From Breviolum minutum Mf 1.05b.01 (Eukaryota > Sar > Dinophyceae > Suessiales > Symbiodiniaceae), in contig DF239113.1 in assembly GCA_000507305.1 (NCBI GenBank), positions 85,042-149,041 of the forward strand: a DNA stretch of 64,000 nucleotides, read 5' to 3'. The position numbers and the translations under genes were made by a program. This document shows positions 11,150-21,786 of the stretch, one piece after another (position 1 is the stretch's first letter; each line of letters opens with the position of its first letter). Under the pieces are notes generated by a model that was given only the letters and a program-made list of their open reading frames with translations, was not told the DNA's origin and did no database searches.

Positions 11150-11855
11150 ATTAGTTTAATTTAGACAAACAACAAAAAAAGCAGCTTCAATTTCTTCGAG
11201 GCAGGTCAAGTGAGAGCTTGGCTTAGTGGCCAGCCCCCATAGCTGACATACAAAGGCCTTATTAAGGGGTCATGATGAAGCCCACCATGATCCTTTGATA
11301 ATCCCTTCATAAGGCCTTAATTTCTTGCAGGGGGGTTGGTTGCATTTGGGGGGGTAGTACCCGTAGATTTTCATGACAATAGTGGCCTTTTACAGTAGAG
11401 CTGTTGTCTATCGAAACCTTTCAGTGATAGTAGGATAATCCCCGTAGTTGGCAATGTTTTGTGTCCCAAGCAGTGGTTGAACTCTGAAATTGAGCAATGT
11501 TCAAAACCATGACACGAAATGAACCAAGAAATACTCATTGGTTTCGGCTGACTATGATCCCATTGGCGCTAACATGTTTATCTAAGGTTTGAAAAATTCA
11601 GAAGCTATTTTATCTACGGCTCAAAAAATCAGATGAACACCGGCAACACAACCCTAATGAAAAAACTCATTGGTTGCAGTTTTCGGGATCCCAAAGTTTC
11701 ATGCTCATTAAATGAAATAATCCTGGAATAATACATAACTGGGTGGTAGGACCGGAGTAGTGGTGGTGCTGGTGGTGGTAATATTGCATCCCCTCCCCCC
11801 CAAAAAAACAACAACATACACTCTGGAAAATTATCATTTGGAACCAAACAATCAC

Positions 11856-12150
11856 CCAATTGAAATCCGGAACATCATCTGAACCAATCCTCCATTTTTT
11901 GGGTTCCATGTGTATCTTCAGTGGTGCACATACATATACATACCCAAGGGATCCCCAACTCTTCACGGCTGAACAAATATCCTCAACTTTCAAGTCTGCT
12001 AACCAAAGCCCAGCTGCTCCGTTGTCCAAGAACTCGAATAAACTCAGCAAATCGTGGTACCTTTCACCCCAGCGAAAATGGTCGGTTGATGGATGTTTGG
12101 ATTCCCTGCTCGGATTGGTGTGGGATCTTCTTAATGGATTTTTGGTATAT
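11856..12150 (-). CDS. Coding block, unknown protein
   Basis: Well-supported minus frame without stops. It includes FRWGERYHDLLSLFEFLDNG and AAGLWLADLKVEDICSAVKS, then YVYVCAPLKIHMEPKKWRIG. First-position G is about 35% by hand count. It ends at a GT donor (AATTGG|GTGATTG) that begins an F-like repeat, and the upstream side meets the A element at 12161-12267. The longer minus open frame continuing to 11667 is repeat-derived. No family recognised. Confidence 0.55.
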
Positions 12151-12160
12151 GATTGTACGA

Positions 12161-12267
12161 GATGGTGGTTTTTCACCAACCCATCTGAATAATATGCGCA
12201 AGTCAAATTGGATCATTTCCCCAAATTGGGGTGAAACTGACAAAATATTTGAGTTGCCACCACCCAG
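12161..12267. repeat. Family A element copy
   Basis: GATGGTGGTTTTTCACC ... GAGTTGCCACCACCCAG with the typical core; it lies at the upstream edge of the coding block 11856-12150. Confidence 0.85.
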
Positions 12268-12659
12268 ACAAATGCTTGATGCCCATCCTTCCCATCCCTT
12301 GATTGATGTCCATGTCCCTTCATAAGGCAAACTTGCCCCAAGTAACAGTGACACGTCCCCTTCTACAAACGATCACATATCCCCACCCATATCCATGTTT
12401 TTGAGTCGATGATTTTCCCGAATTCCCTATGTTCCCTGGAGGGTTCTTTCATTGAATCAGCTTCAAATGGTACCAAAAGACCGATCTTTCGCCTTTCTTA
12501 CATTTGCATCTCCGATGCTTGGAAAGTTCCAAACATATTCTCCCAAATGGTCTTTTTTCATGGTAATTTACCATGGTAGAATCCCAAAACAATCACCTAA
12601 CAAACAAACACACGATTTTGTTGAAGTTTGGACAGTTTCACAAAACAACGTGCCTAAGG

Positions 12660-12690
12660 GATATATATATATATATATACATACATATAA
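12660..12690. repeat. Short (TA)n run
   Basis: About ten TA units followed by ACATACATATA. Confidence 0.9.
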
Positions 12691-12834
12691 CATGATATGC
12701 ATCACATTTGTTGTGTTGACAGTTTCAGGGATTTTATATAAAATGAGTTGTGTCAGCATCATCGAACATTTCCCAAACAAGAGAGATCCAAGTCATCTTC
12801 CTTAAAAAGACCTTTCGTATTGATTGGCCTATAA

Positions 12835-12963
12835 CTAGCTGTGTGGTTGAACCAACCCATCTGTGAAAAAATATGTTCGTCAAAATGGGGATTTTCTGCG
12901 CCAAATACAATTTTCGGGGTGAGAATTAAATAAAAAATATTTGAGTTGGAAAAAACCACCTAG
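12835..12963. repeat. Family A element copy
   Basis: CTAGCTGTGTGGTTGAACC ... AAAAAACCACCTAG with core landmarks TATGTTCGTCAAAATGGG and GGGGTGAGAATTAAA. Confidence 0.8.
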
Positions 12964-13223
12964 CTTTTTGGATGGCCATTTTTTGGAGGCGCTCTTCCCC
13001 TTATTACCACCACCACCATTTGTTTGTTCCCGAAAAACCCCCGCTGGGTTTTCTGAAAATTTTCCTCGACCGGAGCTCCCCCATGAAGTTCAACAAGGGT
13101 GATGGGGCTCAGTGGTTTATAGGTTTTTTCCCTCACTTCCCAAAGGAACACAAAAGTTGCAGATATCCCAAAAATGGAGGAAACGTTTCCTGGTTCCCTG
13201 AAAAAAATCAATTGGAGTGAGTT

Positions 13224-13345
13224 TCCTGGGGTTCCCTAAAAATAGGTGGTATATAAGTAGCATATATATCGCCAATTGGGTGATTATATATGTATATATA
13301 TCACCGATCCCACCGTGCTTAAGGGGAACCAAACACAACCATTGA
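13224..13345. repeat. Family J palindrome
   Basis: Left arm TTTCCTGGGGTTCCCTAAAA, right arm AAGGGGAACCAAACACAACC, with TA-rich internal arms around CCAATTGGGTGATTATA. Same plan as at 36.7 and 41.2 kb. Confidence 0.65.
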
Positions 13346-13739
13346 TATAAAGGCTGGGGCCTGGTGGTGGTAGGGAAACTCTTCTAACATAAGCCGCATC
13401 CATACAGCTTACGTAGGTGAGGCTTCCACCCACTTTAAGGTACATGATTTCTTTTGAATAAAGGACAACAGATGCAGGATTGATAAGGTAAAATATCTTC
13501 CCTTAAGATGTAAATTTGGAACATGAAATTTTAAAAATCAAACAAATACTAGGGTTTATAACACATGGAAGGGGACATCAACAGTATCGTTGGCTGAGTG
13601 TTGGTTGTTGGTTGATTACCAACCAAAAAAACGGATGTTGCGGGCAATTAAGTGCCTTGCATATAAATACTCCTTTAAGCATAGATTACCCCCCAAAACG
13701 CTCCTTAACAAACAATACTCCTTTCAAAACCCACCACTT

Positions 13740-13876
13740 TTTAGGGTCTAAAAATTCACTCCACTCCACCACTCCACTCCAGGCAATCCAGGAAGGTACT
13801 CCAGTTCCAATTGACTCATCCAGAATTTCAACTTGGGAGATTTCCTCGATTGTCTTGGATTTTTTTTTTGGAACTG
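13740..13876 (-). CDS. Coding block, unknown protein
   Basis: The minus frame KTIEEISQVEILDESIGTG then VPSWIAWSGVVEWSEFLDP is stop-free, acidic and rich in GNN codons (about 39% first-position G by hand). It begins beside an AAAAAAAAATCC tract and meets TTAGGGTCT repeat-like sequence downstream. The plus strand is also open (13516-13938) but low-complexity Thr/Pro/His. Confidence 0.45.
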
Positions 13877-14639
13877 GGGGGCAACTTGGCTGGGCAGTTT
13901 TTTTCCATCGAAATTTAAGGGTGCACCCCCCCAAATAGCCGGCCTTTAAAATAAGGGGTTATTACCTTCCCTAAACAAGCCTCAATCTTTGGCCTTATTT
14001 CTCGGGGGTAAGGTGGCATTGGAGGGATGGGGCCGAAAAGAGTCAGATGCATGTAGGATCCATCATGAGACTTATCAAGATTTGAGATTTGAGTCATCAC
14101 GTTCTAGCCTTCAGGTGTGAAATGTTGGGAAAAACTGTTTTGCAAATGCAGTTTAGTTGATAGTGGCGAACAGAAAATAATGCTGCATTCTGTATGAAAG
14201 AAATCCTGCACTAATGAACACTAATAGTACGTATGTGGTATTTAACTCTGTAAATCAATATGTATATGTATGTGCGTTTATGTCTTTATCAATATATAAA
14301 TGTAAGTATCAACTAATACATGTTTGCCTATATGTCTTTATCATCCTTTATCAACATATGTAAATATCAACAAATACATGTTTACAGGTTTACATATTAC
14401 ATATCAACCCACAACTTCCACAGCTTCTTTATCCCCGACCTTTAAGTGAAACACAAAAACGAAACAGTTTTCCAACCACAACAACCCACGAGGAAAAAAC
14501 CATGTGACCCACGAAAAAAAAACTACCTTACTTTCCATTGAAATACTGGTTGCTTATTAGGGATCCTGAAATAATGTTTTATATATCCCTACATACTGGG
14601 GGTAGTATTCCATCCCCGAAAAATACCCTAAAAACCACC

Positions 14640-14816
14640 CGTTTTGTGGCCCTTTTTTTCAGGACCCTCCACCCGTTCGGAAAAAACCCATGTCGTTGCA
14701 ACATGCTAAGCGTCACCAGCTTGGAGAATTCCTCGAGATTGATGGAGCCATCACCTCCAAGGGCGGCATACCGTAGGTGGCAAATGGAAGGTTCATGCGG
14801 CGTGGCGAACTTAACC
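14640..14816 (-). CDS. EF-hand-containing exon
   Basis: The minus frame includes RYAALGGDGSINLEEFSKLV. GDGSINLEEF fits the second half of the canonical EF-hand loop: Asp, Gly, then Ile at loop position 8 and Glu at position 12, with Phe following. The first calcium ligand is replaced by Gly (GG in place of D-x), so binding may be weakened. A basic tail follows (RVLKKRATKR). The upstream side abuts L/A element sequence (14842-14942). Probably a calcium-sensing protein or domain; the host gene is unknown. Confidence 0.55.
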
Positions 14817-14841
14817 AGTTGAGGTTGGTAGTTTATCCCAT

Positions 14842-14942
14842 CTAGTTGGTGGTTGAACCAACCCCTCTGAAAAATATGAGTCAAAATGGAAATCTTTCCC
14901 AAATAGGGGTGAACATAAAAAATATTTGAAAGCACCTCTCAG
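14842..14942. repeat. Family A element copy with 5-bp target duplication
   Basis: CTAGTTGGTGGTTGAACC ... GAAAGCACCTCTCAG, flanked on both sides by CCCAT. Confidence 0.9.
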
Positions 14943-15107
14943 CCCATTATTGACGAATTTTTACATCCCAAGTGGTTGTTTTCCGGATATCTGAACTGGT
15001 TCAACAGCTTGGGAATAATGCTTAGATTTATGGTGAGTATCCCACGTTTTAACACGGATTGCGAATGAATTTCGGTGGATTTTATGGTGGATTTATCCAA
15101 ATGAATC

Positions 15108-15205
15108 CCATACCATCCATGGGACGAACGGTATATTTACCTAAGTTAATGGTTGAGCCTTACGGTCTAAATGTAGGTAAATATACCAGTCCCATGGATG
15201 GTATA
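15108..15205. repeat. Family I inverted repeat
   Basis: CCATCCATGGGAC...GGTATATTTACCTA paired with TAGGTAAATATACC...GTCCCATGGATGG. Similar copies occur near 23.4, 25.7, 27.1, 46.5, 54.2, 57.7, 59.9 and 63.8 kb. Confidence 0.85.
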
Positions 15206-15280
15206 GGAATGGGCGGATTTTTGTGGTTGATTTGAACAAAAAAACAGCGCATCTGAAAAAAAAAAACGGGTTCATTTGGT

Positions 15281-15383
15281 TTGGGTTGGTGCTTTCAACC
15301 CATTTGAAAAACATTAGTCAGTAAAAATTGGATCATTTCGCGGGGTCGTGGTAAAAAAAAACGTGTTTGAAACCACCACCCAG
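15281..15383. repeat. Family A element copy
   Basis: TTGGGTTGGTGCTTTCAACC ... GTTTGAAACCACCACCCAG; the core has diverged (GCGGGGTCGTGGT). Confidence 0.8.
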
Positions 15384-15417
15384 GTTCCTATGAAAAATGT
15401 GGGTGCAATCATTTGAC

Positions 15418-15881
15418 TAATACTTATATAGTTCAAGGTAAACATGAGGAAACACTTTTTGAAGCCCATCAAGTTGGGGTAGATCTTCGACTACAGAGTG
15501 CCTTCCGGTATCTTCTAAAACCAGCCCAAAGAATGCACGATTTTTCGAGGAAATCCCTCCAACGTCAAGATACTACTTGGTGGTTTCAACCCATCTGAAA
15601 AATATTAGTCAAATTGGATCATTTCCCCAACTAGGGGTGAAAATTAAAAAAAAGTTTGAAACCACCACCTAGAGATAGATTTGCTGCTTCTTTGTTCCCC
15701 TCAAAAAATTGGATGGGTCCTACTTGAACCGATCCCTGAAGAAAAACACCTGCCACTACTCCATGGCGCCAACCAACCAACCATCCCCGGCCAAGCAAAC
15801 GGCACCAGATTGATCCATTGTCTGGAAAAGGCTCTTCACCTCCCCAGCGTGGGTCTTTTGTAACCGAGAATCTGAGGCCAT
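15418..15881 (-). CDS. Coding block split by a family A element
   Basis: The frame starts at a candidate ATG (15879-15881; MASDSRLQKTHAGEVKSLF). It runs through two TAG codons read as Gln (AME-Q-WQVFFF, RFK-Q-DPSNF) to 15673, where the A element interrupts, and resumes at 15572 as YLDVGGISSKNRAFFGLVL and EDTGRHSVVEDLPQLDG. Deleting the element and one copy of its 5-bp duplication keeps the frame, as does splicing at CTCTAG|GTGGTGG...AAGTAG|TATC (a net gain of 9 bases). Position-2 G is lowest in this frame. Competing open frames exist on both strands. Protein family unknown. Confidence 0.5.
15573..15672. mobile_element. Family A element inside a coding block (candidate introner)
   Basis: CTACTTGGTGGTTTCAACCC ... 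AACCACCACCTAG, flanked by AGATA on both sides (TATCT on the coding strand). GT and AG lie at its ends on the minus strand. Confidence 0.85.
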
Positions 15882-16065
15882 TTTTGGGGGATCGGATTGC
15901 CTTACGATTCACTCACTACCTTTTTTATAGGGACCCTATAATCATAGCTGAGAGTTCCTTTTGGGGTGACCAACCCTAAGGTTGTTTAGGTTTTTTTTTT
16001 TCGGAAGGATCCCTGCTGTTGATGGTTCAGAAATCTGGCGATCACCAGTTGTTATGGTAAACATG

Positions 16066-16164
16066 CTGGTGGTGGTTTCAACCCCTTTGAAAAATATGCT
16101 CGTCAAATTGGGAATCTTCCCCAAGTAGGGTTGAAAATAAAAGATAACTGAAACCACCACCCAG
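16066..16164. repeat. Family A element copy
   Basis: CTGGTGGTGGTTTCAACCCC ... ACTGAAACCACCACCCAG; next to the coding block 16192-16368. Confidence 0.85.
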
Positions 16165-16191
16165 TTCCCTATACTTTCCTATACGTAGACC

Positions 16192-16368
16192 TCACGTTCC
16201 TCCCAAAAAACATACAGGAGAAAAGTCATCTCGTTGCTTTTTTTTGACCTCCTCAGGGAAGTTCGCAAACAAAACTGTGATGTGATTGACGTTGCTTCCC
16301 ATGCCTTTCCCCCCCAAGTTATGTTCTCAAAGATGTAACAACTCTGGCTCCAATTTCCCCCGAAATTT
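16192..16368 (-). CDS. Possible PP2C-type phosphatase C-terminal segment
   Basis: The minus strand begins after TTTGCGCAG| as EISGEIGARVVTSLRT, then TAA (Gln), then, after a one-base shift in a 7-G run, GKGMGSNVNHITVLFANF and a Lys/Arg-rich tail ending at TGA. The pattern 'VV..L...G.GS..NHITVL' resembles the last beta strand of PP2C phosphatases, normally GS..DNITVLVV, but the Asp is replaced, so the assignment is tentative. Without the homopolymer correction the frame is broken. Confidence 0.35.
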
Positions 16369-17268
16369 CTGCGCAAAGAAAGCACATCTCAGAAAAAAAA
16401 ACAACAACAACAAACAAATCCGCCATTAGGGGGGGGGGGCTTTCAGGTCATGTTTGAGGTCGCTATACATAATTTGACCAAACAAAGGTACTACCTTAGT
16501 GGTTGTTACATCAAACCTCATGGAACGAATAGGTGCGATGACACCCTGGAAAAAATAACAAATTTTGAATTTGAAAATCACCCCCCATTTGCAAAAAAAA
16601 CATCATTTTTTGAACCAAACCTTCGCTTTTTATTTGCTTAAGGTGGTTGGCAAAAAACATAAGATAGTCTCGCAAATGACTGTTTAATGGTGATTTACCA
16701 TGGTAGGAAGGAAAAACTCACCTTTAACAAACTCAAGTTCACTGTTGTGTTCCAGCCGTGAATTTTCAATTGTGTAGTCTCACTACCAAACCTCAACTGG
16801 TGACCTTTTGCCAGGACTTTTTGAAGCAGCGACTAACAGTAGTGAATGGTTAGTAAATGACTTATCACCTACTTATAAATGGCGTAAATTGGGGTTATAA
16901 CCCACTTACTAACCTTTTACTAACCTCCTGGAACTTCCAAGCATTCTTCACCCTCGTTCTTGCTGGTGGGTTTTTGGGCGGCTTAGTGAGGTTTGGTTGC
17001 CGAGGTCTATGATAGTAGGTTGTAACTGATAACCCATTTAAAAGCAGGTGATATCCCATTTACTAGCCATTGATCCTATCTTCCAACAGGACATCCTAGT
17101 ATCACTTCTGCTTCCTCCAGAAAAAATCACACACTCCAGCTTTTAACATCACTTCCCTCTCCTTGCCTTTCGTGTGTATAGTGCTATATCCTGTTGAATG
17201 TCACGGAAGGGAAATTGAAAAAGTGGAAGAGCCGAAATTCGTTCGGTATGTCGTGAAGAAACCACAGC

Positions 17269-17526
17269 ATGGACTCCAATTTTCGAAGGCATCTGAAAGG
17301 CATTTATATGAGTGGTGAAATTTGTTCATCTTGTTTGGAACATGCTGGAAACACTGCTGTTTTTTCTCCTCAAATTGGCCAAACAATCTACTTCTTATGG
17401 AAACACCTAAAAAAACACACGAAAAGGTGTTTGACTTTGGCAGCTTCCCCCCCGGCCCAACCCTACGTATTGGTGGCAAAAATGGTAGTCAATTTTTCCT
17501 CCTGTAAGTTGGTTGACATAGGTTGA
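17269..17526 (+). CDS. Possible coding block with CxxC motif
   Basis: A stop-free plus frame includes GEICSSCLEHAGNTAVFSPQ and a basic segment (WKHLKKHTKRC). Base periodicity is weak and the minus strand is also open here. The downstream part runs into GTAAGTTGG repeats. Low-confidence hypothetical. Confidence 0.25.
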   Translation: MDSNFRRHLKGIYMSGEICSSCLEHAGNTAVFSPQIGQTIYFLWKHLKKHTKRCLTLAASPPAQPYVLVAKMVVNFSSCKLVDIG

Positions 17527-18062
17527 CTGTAAGTAAGGTGGCTCATGGTACTGAGTAACAATCGTTTCTAAGTTGTTTTTTTTAAAACTATCTTGAACCC
17601 CTGTAAGTTGGATGACATAAATCCCCTAAATAGGGTGAGATCACCCGACTCTCACGATTACGATCCCATCTTCGCCACCAAGCAATGTCAACTTGAGAAA
17701 CGAAAAAAAAAACCTCTTGCTTTCCATGAAATACTACTTGATTCATAGGGATCCTTAATATGGTTAACGAAAAAATCCCCACAACTAAGCTATCATGGAA
17801 TGATCCCATCTTAGCGATTCCGGAAACTCTTTTTGGAAGGCTCCCCTTGTGCTACGGATGATTTTCTCCCAGAAAGCTTCCTTTTCGAAAAAAATCAATG
17901 AGATGTTGATTTTGCAGGTCCCGATACTCCAAAATTATGCACAAATAAGCCTAATAGTTATCAGCTAGTATGTACTTAGACTGCCAGCATCATTTATTTC
18001 AAACAACATGAATTTCTGAAACAATTTTCCCTTGCATCTCCCTTAGTTGTTAGACAAAGAAA

Positions 18063-18407
18063 ATGAACCAAACATATCCCTACCAAATGGTGATGAATCC
18101 TGTACGAGAAAAAAACGAAATCGCAAATCAGGTCAAAATCAAACCATTGATAAAAGGAACTAGTAGTGTCACATCATCTCTTGCATTCATCCAAGTATTT
18201 TGGAAACCACAGTATTTGCTTAGTGGTCATATGCTACGTAATCATTTTTGCTTGGTGGCTAATATGGTAGCTTTATGTAGTTTTCAGAAGGTTGTAGGTA
18301 AGGCGGGGACGTGTCTAAGCTCACCCAACGTTGCAGGGGTTCAAAGCCTATGGTCTCAATTCAACTTATTACTACTGTCAAGGTCACAATCTTTGCTACC
18401 ATTTTGA
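18063..18407 (+). CDS. Possible coding block, 114 codons stop-free
   Basis: The plus frame starts MNQTYPYQMVMNPVREKNE and ends at TGA; the opposite strand is full of stops. It has moderate hydrophobic stretches but no recognisable domain, and first-position G is low (about 21%), so it may be fortuitous. Confidence 0.3.
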   Translation: MNQTYPYQMVMNPVREKNEIANQVKIKPLIKGTSSVTSSLAFIQVFWKPQYLLSGHMLRNHFCLVANMVALCSFQKVVGKAGTCLSSPNVAGVQSLWSQFNLLLLSRSQSLLPF

Positions 18408-18985
18408 GGCATCTTGGCAACTCTTATGGTACACCAACCGTAAAACTAACAGCTAAAACTCTCAAAAATTACGGTTTTCCTCAATAAAACGAAACTACCG
18501 GAACTTTTCGGTTTCGAACTTCGGCCTATTTTCAAGGGTTTTCACTGGCTCAGTTTTCGGGAAAATCATCCTTTTCTTTGAAACAAAAACATCCCGGCGG
18601 ACTGTTTTCCGCGCGTGTAGGTGTTGGAAAAACATCTGCTGTGAACAACTGAAAAACGTGGAAATTATCATGGTTTTGTAACATTGCAATTTGAAAAAAC
18701 ACTCTGAAATCTGCGCATTTACAATGGGCAGAAAAAAAACCTCACTAAAAGATGGTTATTTGCATGGAATTGTAACATGTCCATATTTTTTGGGCCCTGA
18801 AAACGGGGTTCGTTTTTTGAGGCGTTTTTCGTTTCGCTGTAGTATCGGCTGCATTTTCGTCGCACTTTTTGTCAAGTCTAGCTTCGGAACATTTTTGCTG
18901 TGATCTTGCAAGTCAAGGCACGAGGCATTTTCAAACCTCCATTGTCATTGACGAAAAATACTTCATGATCACAGCATTGGGGCGT

Positions 18986-19361
18986 CCATTCCGTAGCACT
19001 TTGAACGCAAGTTACATCACAGGTTTGGACATGTGTAAAGTATGCACCGAAGCAATCCATTCCGTAGCACTTTGAACACGAGTTACATCACAGGTTTGGA
19101 CATGTGTAATGTATGTACCGAAGCAGTCCATTCTGTAGCACTTTGAACACGAGTTACATCACAGGTTTGGACATGTGTAAAGTATGCACCGAAGCAGTCC
19201 ATTCCGTAGCACTTTGAACACGAGTTACATCACAGGTTTGGACATTTGTAAAGTATGTACCGAAGCAGTCCATTCCGTAGCACTTTGAACACGAGTTACA
19301 TCACATGTTTGGACATGTGTAAAGCACGTACTGAAGCAGTCCGTTCCGTAGCAATTTGAAA
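18986..19361. repeat. 71-bp minisatellite, five full copies plus a partial
   Basis: The unit begins CCATTCCGTAGCACTTTGAA, continues through GAGTTACATCACAGGTTTGG and ends GCACCGAAGCAGT. Copy starts at 18986, 19057, 19128, 19199, 19270 and 19341 are exactly 71 apart. Copies differ by a few substitutions and no indels. Confidence 0.95.
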
Positions 19362-20028
19362 ATGTGCCATTTTACACGTACGGTTTCCAGTCTGTCAGCA
19401 AAAACATGCACTTTGCTTCACCAACATGCTCACCATCAACAATAGTGGTTGGTTTGGTGGATTAGTAGGCTCGGCATGTTTCTGCAAGTCTAAATCCTTT
19501 CAGAACAAATTCCTATAGTCAACCATCATCATCAACACATTTGAACATCAAAAATTCTTGTGACATTCCATCAGGTTGGTTTTCAAGAATCTTTGTATAT
19601 ATATATATAATAATAATAATAATAAAGACATAATCTCTATATTCCACTGAGTCCCGTATTTGGTTCCCCTAAACAACCAACCAGAAATCCAACCGTTTGG
19701 GCACCTTTTCTTTCTGCTTGAAGGCCAGCTCCTCATCCGTATTGGCCGTTTTCATCGTTTGCTGCACCTTGGCTGGTGCAAAAAGGTGCACGGGTGAATG
19801 TGGGGTTGGAAGGTAGGATCTATGGCTAGTAAATGGTTTGATACTATTGGGTTATTACTAATACTACTTATAAATGGTTGGTAAATGGAATACTATTGGG
19901 GTATATTGGTTAGCAAATGGTGAACGGATCAACGAACGGGTTTATTTCACCTACTTATAAACGGAGGTAAATTGGGGTGACATCACCCACTGTTCCGATC
20001 ACCATTGATCCTAACTTTCTGGGACATC

Positions 20029-20727
20029 CTAGTAGGGTCATTTCCCTTGAGAGGTGCCGTTTCTTGACGGGAAAAATCATGCCTGTTGATTTTGAAGGGG
20101 GTTCCACCACCATGGCGTCAGCAGGGGATTGTGCAGGATAGCTATTGAATGCTATTGACAGTTTAGGGGGGCTTGGGGCTTCCTTTGACAGCAAATCATG
20201 TGCAAAGCATCTGTCTTCAGCCAATTCCTTCAAGTTCTGCACCGTCATTGGTATCTTCGGCAAAAAATCAGCAACCTGCGTCCAGAGCTTCTCCGATTCC
20301 TGGATCGCAATTTCCAGCGCCTGGGGGTGGCAGTGCAAACGCAAAAAATGCTCCCCTGTTGAATGAATGTTTTGTCTTTGCAGATCGATCTTGCTATAGC
20401 TCTTGAAGCAAAATTTCCTGAGAATTTGTCGATATACTCTCAAGGTAAAGAAAAAACAGCTGCACCCAAGGCCCTAAGCTGATCTCTCACTTCTTGGCAT
20501 ACCTGTTGGTCTTCTTCTTCTTGCCCTTGTCTCTTTTCGAGCTGCTGCAAAACGTCTTGTGCAGCTGTGGAAGCTTGTCGATGGCCACGTTCATCTCATC
20601 GTAGGTATAGCCGGAAATTGTCCATATTTGTACCCAGCGCATGGAAGCACTGCGCAAAAGGCAGCCCCAAGCTTCGCTGGCGGAGTGCAGACTCAAGGAC
20701 CAGATCCCCAAAACATTTACGGATTCC
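20029..20727 (-). CDS. Coiled-coil coding block, probably C-terminal part of a channel gene
   Basis: Starts directly after an E element (TTTCAG|GGAATCC). The frame reads FGDLVLESALRQRSLGLPF, TGA (YLR-W-DERGHRQ), a Gln/Glu-rich helix (QQLEKRQGQEEEDQQV), a second TGA (SLP-W-EYIDKF), then after one inserted G in a GGGG run HFLRLHCHPQALEIAIQESE and a Pro/Ser-rich linker. First-position G is about 37% by hand. It ends at CTAG|GATGTCCC, a B-element end. It lies downstream, on the same strand, of the S6-like exon (21275-21364). An alternative Lys-rich frame (KKKKTNRYAKK) was considered and judged a shadow. Confidence 0.5.
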
Positions 20728-20827
20728 CTGAAACTAACTGCAAACGCCCCTGAACATGGATAGTTGGAAGATGACTTTCCTTTTGGGAAACCTTATTTTC
20801 AGGTGCGAACTGTTAGTTTCAGGGAGG
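20728..20827. mobile_element. Family E element copy adjoining an exon
   Basis: CCCTGAAACTAACTGC ... CGAACTGTTAGTTTCAGGGA. On the minus strand its TTTCAG serves as a natural acceptor for the 20029-20727 block. Confidence 0.8.
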
Positions 20828-20949
20828 GTCTTGTCCCACAAAAAGGGGAGGAAAATCATCGACCCAAACGTGTCGAACGAGAGGGTATATGTTCCATTTC
20901 CACGAGGTTAACCCCTTTCTGGGATGACACCTATAAGGATACCCTCTGA

Positions 20950-21077
20950 AAGGTTTGGGCAACCTCTTTTTTTGGGGGGAGATTTTTTCAATGACCACCT
21001 CCAACAGTGGACCCCCCAAAAGCCCATGCTTCAAGGGATTCTGGATTGGGAGGGGACCTATGGGTGGCTGGCGGTCA
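20950..21077 (-). CDS. Small exon between channel S6 and coiled-coil blocks
   Basis: The minus frame DRQPPIGPLPIQNPLKHGLL then EVVIEKISPQKKRLPK has no stops. It begins at the end of the M element (CACCAAG|TATGACC) and ends before a repeat at about 20945. Likely a cytoplasmic linker of the same gene. Confidence 0.4.
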
Positions 21078-21236
21078 TACTTGGTGGCGAAAATGGTGAT
21101 TAGTAACTAGTAAGTTGGGTTATAACTATAACTGACCCCTCTAAGTCGGTTGAAATTCGTCCCCTAAATAGGGTTTGAAATCAGCCAACTTACTAGTTAT
21201 TAACTACCATTTTCGCCACCAAGTACGGTTGGGGGG
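21078..21236. repeat. Family M element (GT...AG ends)
   Basis: Inverted ends TACTTGGTGGCGAAAATGGT / ACCATTTTCGCCACCAAGTA, more than 40 bp each, almost perfect. Read as an intron it begins GTGGCGAA and ends CACCAAG. It lies between two same-strand coding blocks. A second copy near 26.9 kb lacks its right end. Confidence 0.9.
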
Positions 21237-21274
21237 TCCCCGGAGTTTCCCTTCACTTTAGGTATCCTTGTCAC

Positions 21275-21364
21275 TCATGTCATCCGGGCAACAAAGACTG
21301 CATTCACCACGTTGAGCACTGCGAAGCCTATGTTGGGCAGGGCCATCAATTCAATGGTGAGTCA
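21275..21364 (-). CDS. Voltage-gated cation channel S6-like exon
   Basis: The minus frame IELMALPNIGFAVLNVVNAV then FVARMT strongly resembles the S6 end of protist voltage-gated cation channels (ion-transport superfamily), where FxVLNVVxGVF precedes the cytoplasmic gate. The donor is ACATGA|GTGACAAGG, with TGA in frame. Downstream blocks on the same strand (20950-21077, 20029-20727) would be the cytoplasmic C-terminus. S1-S5 and the pore were not found nearby. A membrane protein is likely; ion selectivity cannot be judged. Confidence 0.5.
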
Positions 21365-21460
21365 ACCTAGGACCTATACCTCCCCCCCTAACGTTCCCGC
21401 CAGAAATAGACAGCCTCATGATCAGGGCTTATGAAAACCCTTGTTTTCTCTTAATAAGGC

Positions 21461-21558
21461 CTTGGTGGTTGAACCACCCCATCTGAAAAATATGAGACAA
21501 CACGGGAATCTTCCCCAAATAGGGGTGAAAAAAAAAAATATTTGAAACCACCACCTAG
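21461..21558. repeat. Family A element copy
   Basis: CTTGGTGGTTGAACCACCCC ... TGAAACCACCACCTAG, inserted between parts of K- and F-like repeats. Confidence 0.85.
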
Positions 21559-21786
21559 TCGTTGTTTAATGGGGATCCCAAAATAATTGGCTTCTGAAAT
21601 AATTTTCGTATAACTGGGTAGGATTTCATCCCCTATATCCCTTAACCAACCGTTTTGGGCCATTTTTTCAGGAGGCTCAAATGGGGAAAAACCCACTGAT
21701 GGCGATGACTTGCGAAAATTTCGGTTGACATCCTCGAAACTCGATACCTAGTGACCATCCCGAATTTCTGTCAGGAATTTTGAGGT

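Noticed and set aside
11667..11855. Downstream part of the 179-codon minus frame
   Set aside because: Beyond the GT donor at 11855 the sequence is F-like repeat and (CCACCA)-type low complexity.
18986..19361. CRISPR-like array
   Set aside because: Units are contiguous 71-bp tandem copies without unique spacers.
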